DNA of 64,000 nucleotides from Arthrobacter woluwensis (GTDB lineage Bacteria; Actinomycetota; Actinomycetes; Actinomycetales; Micrococcaceae): NCBI RefSeq assembly GCF_030816155.1, contig NZ_JAUSXR010000001.1, forward strand, positions 434,001 through 498,000, written 5' to 3'. Below are positions 1-11,253 of this stretch, one piece after another. Each line of letters begins with the position of its first letter. Positions within the stretch are counted from its first letter, which is position 1. A program made the translations under genes and the position numbers. The notes beneath the pieces were generated by a model that was not told the origin of the DNA, ran no database searches, and saw only the letters and a program-made list of their open reading frames with translations.

Positions 1-55
1 CATGGCCGTCGCCATCTCCCTGTACGAAGTCTCCCGGCGCCGATCCCACCCCTGA
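1..55 (+). CDS. C-terminal tail of an upstream gene (partial)
   Basis: An open frame enters from the left edge and ends at a TGA at 53-55, eight bases before the glgX start. Its last residues read MAVAISLYEV then SRRRSHP. The hydrophobic stretch followed by a basic tail would fit the end of a membrane protein, but 17 codons are too few to assign a family. The short spacing suggests it could be co-transcribed with glgX. Confidence 0.35.
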   Translation, partial: MAVAISLYEVSRRRSHP

Positions 56-62
56 CAGTCCC

Positions 63-2195
63 ATGAGCAATCCCATCACCATGCCCCTGGAATTCGTGGT
101 GACGGCCTCCCGGCCGTTCCCCCTGGGCGTGACCCCGGCCCGTCAGGCCGACCAGTACGCCCCTGACACCGTCAACGTGGCGGTGTTCGCCCCCGGGCTG
201 ACCGCCGTCGACGTCCACCACCTCGGCCAGGACGGCCAGTGGCACCGGACGCGCCTGACGGAGAAGAGCGGCGGGGTCCACCACGGCCTCGTGCCGCGGT
301 TCCCGCTGGGCACCCGGTACGGGTTCCTCGGGCCGGAGACGGCCGCTCGTCTGACGGGCAGCCTCCTCATGCGACGCGACGACGACGGCGCGCCGCACTC
401 CAGCGTGCCCTCCGGCCTGCTGCTGGACCCCTACGGACGGGGCGTGGACGTCGTCGACGGCTCGCTCGTGTCGATGCGGATGCACCAGGACTTCGACTGG
501 GGCGCCGACCGGCGCCCGAACACCCCGTGGCGGGACACCGTGGTCTACGAGGCCCACGTCCGCGGCCTGACGAAGCTGCACCCGGACATCCCCGAGGAGC
601 TCCGCGGCACGTACGCCGGCCTGGCGAACCCGGTCATGGTGGATTACCTGAAGGAACTCGGCGTGACCGCCGTGGAACTGCTCCCGGTGCACTTCCACCT
701 CGACGAGGCCCATCTGGAGAACGTCGGACTGACGAACTACTGGGGCTACAACACGGCGTCCTTCTTCGCGCCGCACCCGGACTACGCCACGGAGGCGGCC
801 CGTGCCGCGGGCCCCGGCGCGGTCCAGGACGAGTTCAAGGGCATGGTCAAGCTCCTGCACGCGGCCGGCATCGAGGTCATCCTCGACGTCGTGTACAACC
901 ACACGGCCGAGGGCGGCAAGGACCTGCCCGCGCAGAGCTTCCGGGGACTCGGCGACGGGACCTACTACCGGCACGACGGCAACGGGAACTACTACGACAC
1001 CACCGGCTGCGGGAACTCCCTCAACTTCGGCGAACCGCGCGTGGTGCAGCTCGTGCTGGACTCCCTGCGTCACTGGGTGCAGGACTACCACGTGGACGGC
1101 TTCCGTTTCGACCTGGCCACCACGCTGTGCCGGGACGAGAACAACCAGTTCGACCCCAAGCACCCCTTCCTTGTGGCGCTGGCCGCGGACCCGGTGTTCC
1201 ACGAGGTCAAGCTCATCTCCGAGCCGTGGGATGTGGGTCAGGGCGACTCCTGGCAGACGGGGCGCTTCCCCTTCGGCTGGGTGGACTGGAACGACCGGTT
1301 CCGGGACACGGTGCGCTCGTTCTGGCTGACGGAACGCGGCGCGATCGACGCCGGTCACCAGGGCCGGAGCGTCTCCGCGCTGGCGGATGTGGTGTCCGGC
1401 TCGGCGTCGCTCTTCGCGCCGTCCGGCCGCAACCGGCTCGCATCCCTGAACTTCATCACCGCGCACGACGGCTTCACGATGCGGGACCTGGTGTCCTACG
1501 ACCGGAAGCACAACGAGGCCAACGGTGAGAACAACCGGGACGGCAACGACAGCAATTTCAGCTACAACCATGGCTACGAAGGCCGCACCGAGGTGGAGTC
1601 CCTCCTCGCCGAGCGCGCGCTGACCAGCCGGAACCTCATGACGACACTCATGGTCTCCCTGGGCGTCCCCATGATCGTGGCCGGTGACGAGCTGGGCCGC
1701 ACCCAGCAGGGCAACAACAACGCGTACAACCAGGACAACGCCATCACCTGGATCGACTGGACGCCCACGCGAGAGAGCCGGCAGATGTTGCGGGCCACGC
1801 AGCGGGCCATCCGGATCCGCCGCGAGTTCATGGCGGCGCAGCCGTTCGACTACCCCCAGCGGGACGAGCACTCCTATCTGCACTGGTTCAACCAGGACGG
1901 CGAGTTCATGTCCGGCGAGGACTGGAACAACCCCGGCCAGCGCCTGGTGCAGCTGCTGCTCGGGGCCCGCAAGGGCAAGGTCGACGGTCTCGTGGTCATC
2001 AACGGCGGCCCGAGCGATGTGGAGATCGTGCTGCCGCGGCTGTCCGAGCTCGGCATCACTGCTGCCGAGGACACCGCCAAGTTCGAACTCCGGCTGTCCA
2101 CGTCCCTCGTCCATGACGAACGCCGAGGCACCCGTCGCGCGGAAGGGGAGAAGGACCTGGTGGACGCCTTCTCCATGAACATCTACCGACTCTGA
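63..2195 (+). CDS. glgX: Glycogen debranching enzyme GlgX
   Basis: Cytoplasmic GH13 isoamylase-type enzyme that hydrolyses alpha-1,6 branch points of glycogen, usually after phosphorylase has shortened the outer chains. The 710-residue protein has the usual family length, with an N-terminal CBM48 module (about 10-115) and a catalytic barrel. Visible GH13 motifs are DVVYNHT at D275, the nucleophile in GFRFDLA (D350), the acid/base in ISEPWD (E387) and ITAHDG with D469. The ATG at 63 is the first in-frame start. Its partner glgP lies nearby on the opposite strand and the glgE operon follows. A 17-bp tandem duplication spans its stop codon. Confidence 0.95.
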   Translation: MSNPITMPLEFVVTASRPFPLGVTPARQADQYAPDTVNVAVFAPGLTAVDVHHLGQDGQWHRTRLTEKSGGVHHGLVPRFPLGTRYGFLGPETAARLTGSLLMRRDDDGAPHSSVPSGLLLDPYGRGVDVVDGSLVSMRMHQDFDWGADRRPNTPWRDTVVYEAHVRGLTKLHPDIPEELRGTYAGLANPVMVDYLKELGVTAVELLPVHFHLDEAHLENVGLTNYWGYNTASFFAPHPDYATEAARAAGPGAVQDEFKGMVKLLHAAGIEVILDVVYNHTAEGGKDLPAQSFRGLGDGTYYRHDGNGNYYDTTGCGNSLNFGEPRVVQLVLDSLRHWVQDYHVDGFRFDLATTLCRDENNQFDPKHPFLVALAADPVFHEVKLISEPWDVGQGDSWQTGRFPFGWVDWNDRFRDTVRSFWLTERGAIDAGHQGRSVSALADVVSGSASLFAPSGRNRLASLNFITAHDGFTMRDLVSYDRKHNEANGENNRDGNDSNFSYNHGYEGRTEVESLLAERALTSRNLMTTLMVSLGVPMIVAGDELGRTQQGNNNAYNQDNAITWIDWTPTRESRQMLRATQRAIRIRREFMAAQPFDYPQRDEHSYLHWFNQDGEFMSGEDWNNPGQRLVQLLLGARKGKVDGLVVINGGPSDVEIVLPRLSELGITAAEDTAKFELRLSTSLVHDERRGTRRAEGEKDLVDAFSMNIYRL

Positions 2196-2210
2196 ACATC
2201 TACCGACTCT
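2177..2210 (+). repeat. 17-bp perfect tandem duplication across the glgX stop
   Basis: The unit GAACATCTACCGACTCT occurs twice back to back (2177-2193 and 2194-2210). The first copy encodes the last glgX codons and the second is the untranslated spacer before the RNase gene. The copies are identical, so the duplication looks recent. Because 17 is not a multiple of three, the second copy is out of frame. Confidence 0.9.
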
Positions 2211-2218
2211 GAGGTCCC

Positions 2219-2674
2219 GTGAACCGTAAAACGCTCCTGAGCCTGGCCGGCCTCGTCCTCGCCGCCGTCGTGGCGGGCCTGATCTGGCTCGGCGGCAGCG
2301 GATCGGGCAGCAAGCCGCTCGCCGGCGACGGCGGGAACGCCACGCCCGGCAGCTCGGCGACCCAGCGCCCGGGGGTGAAGAACCCGAGCAGTCTGGACAC
2401 CGTGAAGGAGTCCGCGCTGCCGGCGGAGGCCCGTCGCACGCTGGAGCTGATCGCGAAGGGTGGCCCGTACCCGTACGACCGGGACGGGATCAACTTCAAG
2501 AACTTCGAAGGAGTGCTGCCCAAGAAGCGCGGCGGCTACTACCAGGAGTTCACCGTGCCGACCCCGGGTTCGCGGGACCGTGGGGAGCGGCGCATCATCG
2601 TGGGGTCGGAGCACGAGAAGTACTACACCCCGGACCACTACAAGAGCTTCCGCTTCATCCTGGAGGGCCAGTGA
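2219..2674 (+). CDS. Secreted or anchored guanyl-specific ribonuclease (RNase Sa/T1-N1 family)
   Basis: Microbial RNase of the N1/T1 superfamily, cleaving RNA 3' of guanosine. The C-terminal 95 residues resemble RNase Sa of Streptomyces: GGPYPYDRDG, a YYQEFTV segment with the likely general base E110, a GSRDRGERRIIVG loop carrying arginines, and YTPDHYKSF with the likely general acid H140. Residues 5-25 form a hydrophobic signal or anchor, then a Gly/Ser/Pro linker. No cysteine is present, so it lacks the RNase Sa disulfide. The start is GTG with GAGG just upstream. It overlaps the barstar gene by 4 bp (GTGA), the arrangement of an RNase with its cytoplasmic inhibitor. Confidence 0.9.
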   Translation: MNRKTLLSLAGLVLAAVVAGLIWLGGSGSGSKPLAGDGGNATPGSSATQRPGVKNPSSLDTVKESALPAEARRTLELIAKGGPYPYDRDGINFKNFEGVLPKKRGGYYQEFTVPTPGSRDRGERRIIVGSEHEKYYTPDHYKSFRFILEGQ

Positions 2675-3006
2675 GGACCTACTCGGCCGCCGGCCACACG
2701 CTGAGCGAACTCGCGCACGCGAGTCTCGCCGTCGGGCGTGAGCCGTTCACCGTCCCCGCCGCCGCGGACAAGGCGGGCACCCTGGCAGCCTTCGCCACCG
2801 CACTCGGGTTCCCCGACTGGTTCGGGGGCAATCTGGACGCGCTCAACGACTGCCTCGGGGACTGGGCCGACGCGCTCAGCTCGCCGTCCGCTCTCCTGTG
2901 GCAGCGCTCCGCGACGCTCGACGCCGGCACCGCGGCCGCCGTCGAGAGCATCCTCGGCGAGGTGGAGGCGGGCAGCCCGCACCTCGCCGTCGTCATCCTC
3001 GGCTGA
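2671..3006 (+). CDS. Barstar-family ribonuclease inhibitor
   Basis: Cytoplasmic inhibitor expected to bind the active site of the RNase encoded immediately upstream and protect the producer. At 111 residues it has barstar size, and the family signature is clear in FPDWFGGNLDALNDCLGDW, which carries the conserved Trp, Asn and Asp residues around the second helix. The GTG start overlaps the RNase stop (GTGA), which implies translational coupling so that toxin is not made without inhibitor. It ends in front of a long intergenic hairpin element. Confidence 0.92.
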   Translation: MRTYSAAGHTLSELAHASLAVGREPFTVPAAADKAGTLAAFATALGFPDWFGGNLDALNDCLGDWADALSSPSALLWQRSATLDAGTAAAVESILGEVEAGSPHLAVVILG

Positions 3007-3013
3007 GGGGCCC

Positions 3014-3133
3014 GGCCTGGGGAGTGGGATCAGCGGAAGCTTGCGTAAAGGGGCCCCCGCAGCCCCTTGCACAGCGAAAGCCGAGTACCTCGCTGCGGGG
3101 ATAGCAAGCGGAGCTGATCCTGCTCCCCGGGCC
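3014..3133 (+). repeat. Structured intergenic element, copy A (covaries with 58901-59017)
   Basis: This folds as a long bulged hairpin. The outer stem is 3014-3024 with 3123-3133; a 2x2 TG/TG loop follows. The second stem is 3027-3034 with 3113-3120, and an asymmetric GGAA/GGA loop follows. The third stem is GCTTGC 3039-3044 with GCAAGC 3104-3109. Next comes an internal loop GTAAA plus GGGG facing ATA, and an inner stem 3055-3063 with 3092-3100. CCCC at 3063-3066 could pair with GGGG 3050-3053 as a pseudoknot. Core bases match copy B while the outer stems differ in sequence but still pair. It lies between convergent genes. Function unknown. Confidence 0.7.
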
Positions 3134-3148
3134 ACGTCCGCCCCGCGG

Positions 3149-5754
3149 CTACGCGTTGACGACCAGGCCGAGTTCCGCGCTGCTCGCCAGGCCCTCGTGG
3201 TGCGGGAAGATCCGCACCGTGTAGCCGAACGCGCCCGAGCGGTCCACCGGTATCGTGCCACGGAAGAGCCAGCGGCCGCCGCCCAGGTCCTCGGCGGGAT
3301 CCAGATCCACGCTGCGGGGGTCCTTGATCCGGTCGTCATGGCCGGCCTTGCCGTAGGCGGCCGTCACGCGGACCTCCTCGGGCGTCAGGCCGTCGAGGGC
3401 CACGTAGCTGTTCACCGTGAGGGTGTCCCCGATCTGGGGTGATTCGCCCACGCCGCTGCTGTCGACGTGCTCCACGTGCACACTCGGCCACGAGGCCCGG
3501 ACCCGCTGTGCGTAGGCGGCGAGGTCCTTCGCGAGGGCGTAGCCGTCCTCCGCGGCGTCCCGGCCGGAGACCGCGGCGGGCGTGTAGAGTCCCGAGACGT
3601 AGTCCTTGACCATGCGGTCCGCGGAGACCGCCGGGCCGAGGTGGGCCAGGGTGTGCTTGATCATGGAGATCCACGCGGTCGGCAGCCCGTCCTCCTCCGC
3701 CGAGGAGGGACCGGCGGCGCCCGCATCGGTGGAGAGCGCGGCGCCGTAGAAGCGCGGAGCCACCTGGGTCTCGAGCAGCTCGTACAGGGCGGCCGCCTCG
3801 ATGTCGTCCCGTTCCTCGGGGGACGCGCCGTTGTTCGCGGTCGGGATCGCCCAGCCGTTCTCGCCGTCGTACATCTCGTCCCACCAGCCGTCCAGCACCG
3901 AGAGGTTGAGCGAGCCGTTGATGGCGGCCTTCATGCCCGACGTCCCGCAGGCCTCCAGGGGCCGCAGCGGGTTGTTGAGCCAGACATCGCAGCCCGGGGA
4001 AGAGGGTCCGGGCCATGGCGATGTCGTAGTTGGGGAGGAACACGATCCGGTGCCGGACTTCGGGGTCGTCCGTGAAGTGCACCAGGTCCTGGATCATCTT
4101 CTTGCCCGCGTCGTCGGCCGGGTGCGACTTGCCCGCGATCACGAGCTGCACCGGATGCTCCGGGTGCAGGAGGATCCGCCGGAGCCGTTCCGGATCCCGC
4201 AGCATGAGGGTCAGACGCTTGTACGTGGGCACGCGACGGGCGAACCCGACGGTCAGGATGTCGGGGTCGAGCACGCCGTCCGTCCACCCGAGTTCGGCAT
4301 CGGCCGCGCCGCGTTTCTTCCAGGAGGACCGCAGGCGACGCCGCACATCCGCCACCAGCTTGCCGCGCAGCTCCCGGCGCAGGGCCCAGAGCGTCTCATC
4401 CGGCACGTTGTACGCCAGATCCCAGCGGCCCAGGGACTCGGCCTCCGGTCCGAAGGCGTCCCGCGCCAAGGTGCCGATGCTGGAGTCCACCCAGGTGGGG
4501 ACGTGCACGCCGTTCGTGACGGAGCCGATCGGTACTTCGGATTTCTCGAACCCCGGCCAGAGGCCCGCGAACATGCCGCGCGAGACCTCGCCGTGCAGCT
4601 TGGCGACGCCGTTGGCGCGCTGGGCCAGTCGGAGACCCATGACGGCCATGTTGAACTTGCCGGGATCGCCGCCGTCGTAGCTCTCCCGTCCGAGGTCCAG
4701 GATCCTGTCCACGGGGACTCCGGGGGCCAGGCCCGCCCGGAAGAAGTGCTCGATCTGGGCCAGTTCGAAGCGGTCGATTCCCGCCGCCACCGGGGTGTGG
4801 GTGGTGAAGACCGTCGACGCCCGGCCCGCGGCCAGGGCCTCGTCCCAGCTCAGACCCTGGCCCGTCATGAGCTCCTGGATGCGCTCGATGCCGAGGAATC
4901 CCGCGTGGCCCTCATTCGTGTGGAAGACCTCCGGCGCGGAGGTGCCCGTCAGGCGGGCGTAGGCGCGCAGGGCCTTCACGCCGCCCATGCCGAGGGAGCA
5001 GTTCCTGTTGGAGGCGGTGGTCCCCGCCGCCTCCGTAGAGCCGATCCGTGATGCCGCGCGCGGCGTCGTCGTTCCCCGGCACATTGGAGTCCAGCAGGAG
5101 CAGCGGCACGCGGCCCACCTCGGCGCGCCAGATCTGCGCAAGCAGCTGCCGTCCGTGGGGGAGCGGAAGCCGGACGGTCACGGGCGTCCCGTCCTCCTCC
5201 CGCAGGAGGGTCAGAGGGAGGTTGTCCGGGTCCAGCACCGGGTAGGTCTCCTGCTGCCAGGCGTCGCGGGAGAGGGACTGCTTGAAATACCCGGCCTGGT
5301 AGAGCAGCCCGACACCCACCAGGGGGACGCCGAGGTCGGACGCCGACTTGAGGTGGTCGCCGGCCAGGATGCCCAGGCCGCCCGAGTACTGCGGGAGCAC
5401 CTCGGTGATGCCGAATTCGGGGGAGAAGTACGCGATGCGCTCGGGGGCGTCGCCGTTCAGGCTCTGGTACCAGCGCGGTTCGGTGAGATAGCGGTCCAGA
5501 TCCGCAGCGGCCGTCCGGATGCGGGCCACCACGTCCTCATCCCGCGCCATGGCCCGGAACTCCTCGCCCGAGATGGCCCCCAGGAGCGCCACGGGGTCGT
5601 GCCGGCTCTTGTCCCACAGCACGGGATGCAGGCTTTCGAAGAGCCGGCGGGTCGGAAGGTGCCAGGACCAGCGGAGATTGTTCGCCAGGCGGGCCAGTGG
5701 GGCGATCGGTTCGGGCAGGACGGTTCTGACGGTGAATCTGCGGATGGCCTTCAC
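3149..5754 (-). pseudogene. glgP: Glycogen (alpha-glucan) phosphorylase, two frameshifts
   Basis: PLP enzyme releasing glucose-1-phosphate from glycogen; without the shifts it would be about 867 residues, matching actinobacterial GlgP. The likely start is the GTG at 5754, giving MKAIRRFTVRTVLPE. Frame one runs to about 4994, where one extra base in the GGG run 4994-4996 (plus strand) breaks ELLLGMGG. Frame two runs to about 3996, where one extra base in 3993-3999 breaks FPGCDVWLNNP. Frame three contains the PLP-lysine motif GTSGMKAAING. Removing one base at each site restores a continuous protein, so sequence error is likely. It is divergent from glgE. Confidence 0.85.
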
Positions 5755-5879
5755 GTGCGCCACACTAACCGAGTCATCCGACCATCGGAACAGGGGCAAG
5801 TTTCTTTTTGGTAAATGACGCGTGACGGCGGTTTCTTTCAAATGACCCTTAGCAATCGGCCCTGGTCCGGACTAACGTC

Positions 5880-7978
5880 GTGGGTGTGAGCAGCACCAAA
5901 CGAAGCGCCAGCCGAGCCAAGTCCACCCCCGAGCTCCCCGCGTCCAACGGGATCCCGAGCGGCCTGCGGTTCGGCAGGTTCCCCATCACGAATGTGCAGC
6001 CGAGCGTCGAGGGCGGCCGCTTCCCCGCCAAGGCCGTTCCGGGCCAGGGCCTTGTGGTGAGCGCCACCGTCTTCCGTGAGGGGCACGACCAGCTGGGCGT
6101 CACCGCGGTCCTGAAGGATCCCAAGGGCAAGGTCCGGGTGACCGTCCGTCTCCACCCCGCCCGCGGCGAGCGCGGCCTCGGCACCGATCTGTGGGAGGGC
6201 GTCTTCACTCCGACCGCCACGGGCGCCTGGACCTTCCTCATCGAGGCCTGGCATGACCGGTACGGCACCTGGCACCACAACGCGGAGATCAAGGTCGCCG
6301 CGGGCGTGGACGTGGAACTCATGCTCGCCGAGGGCGCCGCGCTGCTCGCCCAGGCCGCCGACGACGACGCCAAGCGCACCGCAGCGGACCGCCGCACCCT
6401 CCGCCGTGCCGCCGAGGCGCTCGCGGACTCCCGGCTGACCGTCGAGGAGCGCCTCGGGGCCGGCTTCTCGGACGCCGTGGCCGGCGCCGTCGAGCGCCAG
6501 CCGATCCGCGAGCTGGTGACCGAGTCGGAGGAGTTCCCGATTCTCGTGGAACGCACCGCCGCGGGCCAGGGCTCCTGGTACGAATTCTTCCCGCGGTCCG
6601 AGGGCGCCAAGCGAGACCCGGTCACGGGGGAGTGGACCTCCGGGAACTTCCGCATCGCCACCGGCCGTCTGCCCGGCGTCGCCGCCATGGGGTTCGACGT
6701 GCTGTACCTGCCGCCGATCCATCCGATCGGCCAAGCCCATCGGAAGGGCCCCAACAACACGCTCGTGGCAGGACCGGGTGACCCCGGCTCGCCGTGGGCC
6801 ATCGGTTCGGCCGAGGGAGGTCATGACGCGATCCACCCGGACCTCGGCACCTTCGAGGACTTCGACGCGTTCGTGGCGGAGGCCGAGGCGCAAGGCCTGG
6901 AGGTCGCGCTGGACCTCGCGCTTCAGGCGAGCCCCGACCACCCCTGGGTGCAGAGCAACCCGGAGTGGTTCACCCGGCGCGTGGACGGCAGCATCGCGTA
7001 TGCCGAGAATCCGCCGAAGAAGTACCAGGACATCTACCCGCTGAACTTCGACAACGACCCGGCGGGCCTCAGCAAGGAGATCCTCCGCATCGTGCAGCTG
7101 TGGATCAGCCACGGCGTGAAGATCTTCCGCGTGGACAACCCGCACACCAAGCCCGTGTGGTTCTGGGAGTGGCTGATCGGCCGCGTCAACAAGAAGCACC
7201 CCGAGGTGGTCTTCCTGGCCGAGGCCTTCACCCGTCCCGCCATGATGCACGCGCTCGGCCGGGCCGGTTTCCAGCAGTCGTACAGCTACTTCACCTGGCG
7301 GAACACCAAGGAGGAGATCGAGGAGTACTTCACGGAGGTCTCCCAGGAGTCCGCGCCGTTCTTCCGCCCGAACTTCTTCGTGAACACCCCGGACATCCTC
7401 ACGCAGTACCTGCAGTACGGTGGCCCGGCGGCGTTCAAGATCCGTGCCGTGCTGGCTTCGATGGGCAGCCCGCTCTGGGGCGTCTACGCCGGCTATGAGC
7501 TCTTCGAGCACGTGGCACGCCCGGGCGCCGAGGAGTACATCGACAGCGAGAAGTACGAGTACAAGGACCGTGACTGGGAGGCCGCCGAGGCGGCCGGGCG
7601 TTCGCTGGCGCCGTATCTGACGCGTCTGAACCACATCCGGCGTGGCCACCCGGCGCTGGGGGACCTGCAGAACCTCACGGTCCACCAGTCCTCGGACGAC
7701 GCGACGGTGGTCTTCTCGAAGCACAAGACGCTGCCGGACGGCTCCAAGGACACCCTGATCGTGGTGGTGAACGTGGATCCGCACGGCACCCGTGAGTGCA
7801 CCGTCTCCCTGGACCTGGACGCGCTCGAACTCGATCCCCAGGACTGGACCGCCTCCCACGGTTTCCGCGTGGATGACCTGATCAGCGGCCAGAGCTGGGA
7901 GTGGGGCGAGCACAACTACGTCCGGCTGGACCCGCACGTCGAACCTGCACACATCCTGCACATCCGCCGAGGAGTCTG

Positions 7979-7979
<1 letters not shown>
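5880..7979 (+). CDS. glgE: Alpha-1,4-glucan:maltose-1-phosphate maltosyltransferase GlgE
   Basis: GH13_3 enzyme that transfers maltosyl units from maltose-1-phosphate to the end of alpha-1,4-glucans. It has 699 residues, as usual for actinobacterial GlgE: an N-terminal beta-domain, helical insert (about 150-220), catalytic barrel and C-terminal beta-domain. Visible motifs are FRVDNPHTKP with nucleophile D419 and FLAEAFTRP with acid/base E448. Starts are GTG at 5880 or 5886; no good Shine-Dalgarno precedes them and a -10-like CTAACG lies within a few bases, so the mRNA may be leaderless. It is first in the operon glgE-treS-mak-glgB and its TGA overlaps the treS ATG. Confidence 0.96.
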
Positions 7980-9766
<1,787 letters not shown>

Positions 9767-9767
9767 C

Positions 9768-11253
9768 ATGACCGCCCCTGCCGACGAGCTCATGGGACTG
9801 CTGGAGCACTGGCTTCCGCAGCAACGGTGGTTCCCCGCCAAGGGGAGCGTGGTCACGATGTCCGTGGCCGCCGTGCTCCCAGGTGTCTCGCGGCCGGACC
9901 GGCATTCCGAGGTCAGGGTCCTGCGGCTCGAGTATCCCGATGCGCAGGGGTCGCCCGTGGTGACCCTGCTGCAGGTTCCGCTGCTCTTCCTCCGCGGCCG
10001 CCGACCAGGCGCCCGACGACGGCGCCGACGGTGCTGCCGGATTCATCGGCACTGGTTTCATCGGCGCCGTCTCCTCCGCCGGTGGCGAGGACGGCTCGCC
10101 CGCGGCGCCGGGGCCGTGGAATGTCTACGACGCCCCTCAGCGCCGCGAGTATCTGGACGAGGTCCTGGCCAGCACCTCGCTGAACGCCCACTCGGAGAAC
10201 CCGGGCGAGCACGCCGGCATCCAGGCCCGTCGCGGCCCCGATGCCGCCAAGAGCATCGCGCTCTCGGACCCGTTGCTGTCCATGGATCCCATGCGGAGCG
10301 AGCAGTCGAACACGTCCATCGTGCTCAACGCGCAGGGACGCGGCATGATCGTGAAGTTCTTCCGGACGCTCTCCAACGGTCAGAATCCCGAGGTCGAGCT
10401 GGGCGCCGTCCTGACGCGGCTCGGCACCCAGGACGTCCCCGCCACGCTCGGCTGGCTCGAGGCCCACTGGCAGGACCAGGGCGTGGCCAACCAGGCCGAT
10501 CTGGCGGTCATCCACGAGTTCCTCCCGGGCGGGTCCGACGCCTGGGGAGCCGCACTGGACGCGGCCGCCCGCGGGGAGTCGTTCGCGCGGCAGGCACACG
10601 CCATCGGGCAGGGAACGGCCCGGATTCACCGCCGCCTGGCCGAAGGGCTGCCGGTGTCGACCACGCCGGAGGGCGTGCTGAGCCGGCTGGCCGCCAGGGT
10701 GAGGGACAGCTGGGCGCAGGTGCGCGCCGTCGTCGGGCCGTACGACGCCGAGATCGAGGCACTGCTCACCTCGCTGTCCGCGGTGCCGGCGCAGCCGCAG
10801 CGGATCCACGGCGACCTTCACCTGGGGCAGATCCTCACCGTGCAGGCGCCCGCCGCCGGCGCCGACCGCTGGATCTTCCTCGACTTCGAGGGCGAGCCGC
10901 TCCGGCCCGTCTCCGAGCGGGCGCTGCCGGACCTGCCGTTGCGGGATGTGGTCGGGCTGCTCCGTTCCCTGGACTACGCCGCCGGGGCCGCTCAGCGCCA
11001 GGTGGCGGGAGCCGACGTCTCCGACGGGTGGGTGGCCGAGTGTTCGGCGGCCTTCCTGGAGGGTTATTCGAGTGTGGTGCCCGGGAGGATTGACCAGCGT
11101 TCTCCCCTTTTCATGGCATTGTGGCTGGACAAGGCCCTGTACGAGGTCCGTTACGAGCAGAGCAACCGCCCCGGCTGGCTGGACATCCCGGTCAGCGCGG
11201 CGCGTGCGACGCTGGACGAACTCGCAGGTCCCGACGCGAAAGGGAAACCATGA
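9768..11253 (+). pseudogene. mak: Maltokinase (Mak/Pep2), one frameshift
   Basis: ATP-dependent maltokinase making maltose-1-phosphate for GlgE, between treS and glgB as expected. The N-terminal part (ADELMGLLEHWLPQQRWFP, then PVVTLLQVPLL) reads from the ATG at 9768. At about 9984-9993 (CTCTTCCTCC) the frame moves by one extra base, and the remainder (NVYDAPQRREYLDEVL, SNTSIVLNAQGRG, RIHGDLHLGQILTV, FLDFEGEP) continues to the TGA at 11251. RIHGDLHLGQ is the kinase catalytic-loop motif. Corrected length is about 494 residues. ATGA overlap couples it to glgB. Sequence error is more likely than decay because both halves are conserved. Confidence 0.85.

Noticed and set aside
3993..4996. Programmed frameshifting in glgP
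   Set aside because: The two sites differ in sequence, lack a slippery heptamer with a supporting structure, and similar one-base shifts occur in five unrelated genes, so error is the better explanation.
5838..7961. A 707-codon frame antisense to glgE
   Set aside because: Same reason: a shadow of the third-position GC bias of glgE, with no domain signature.
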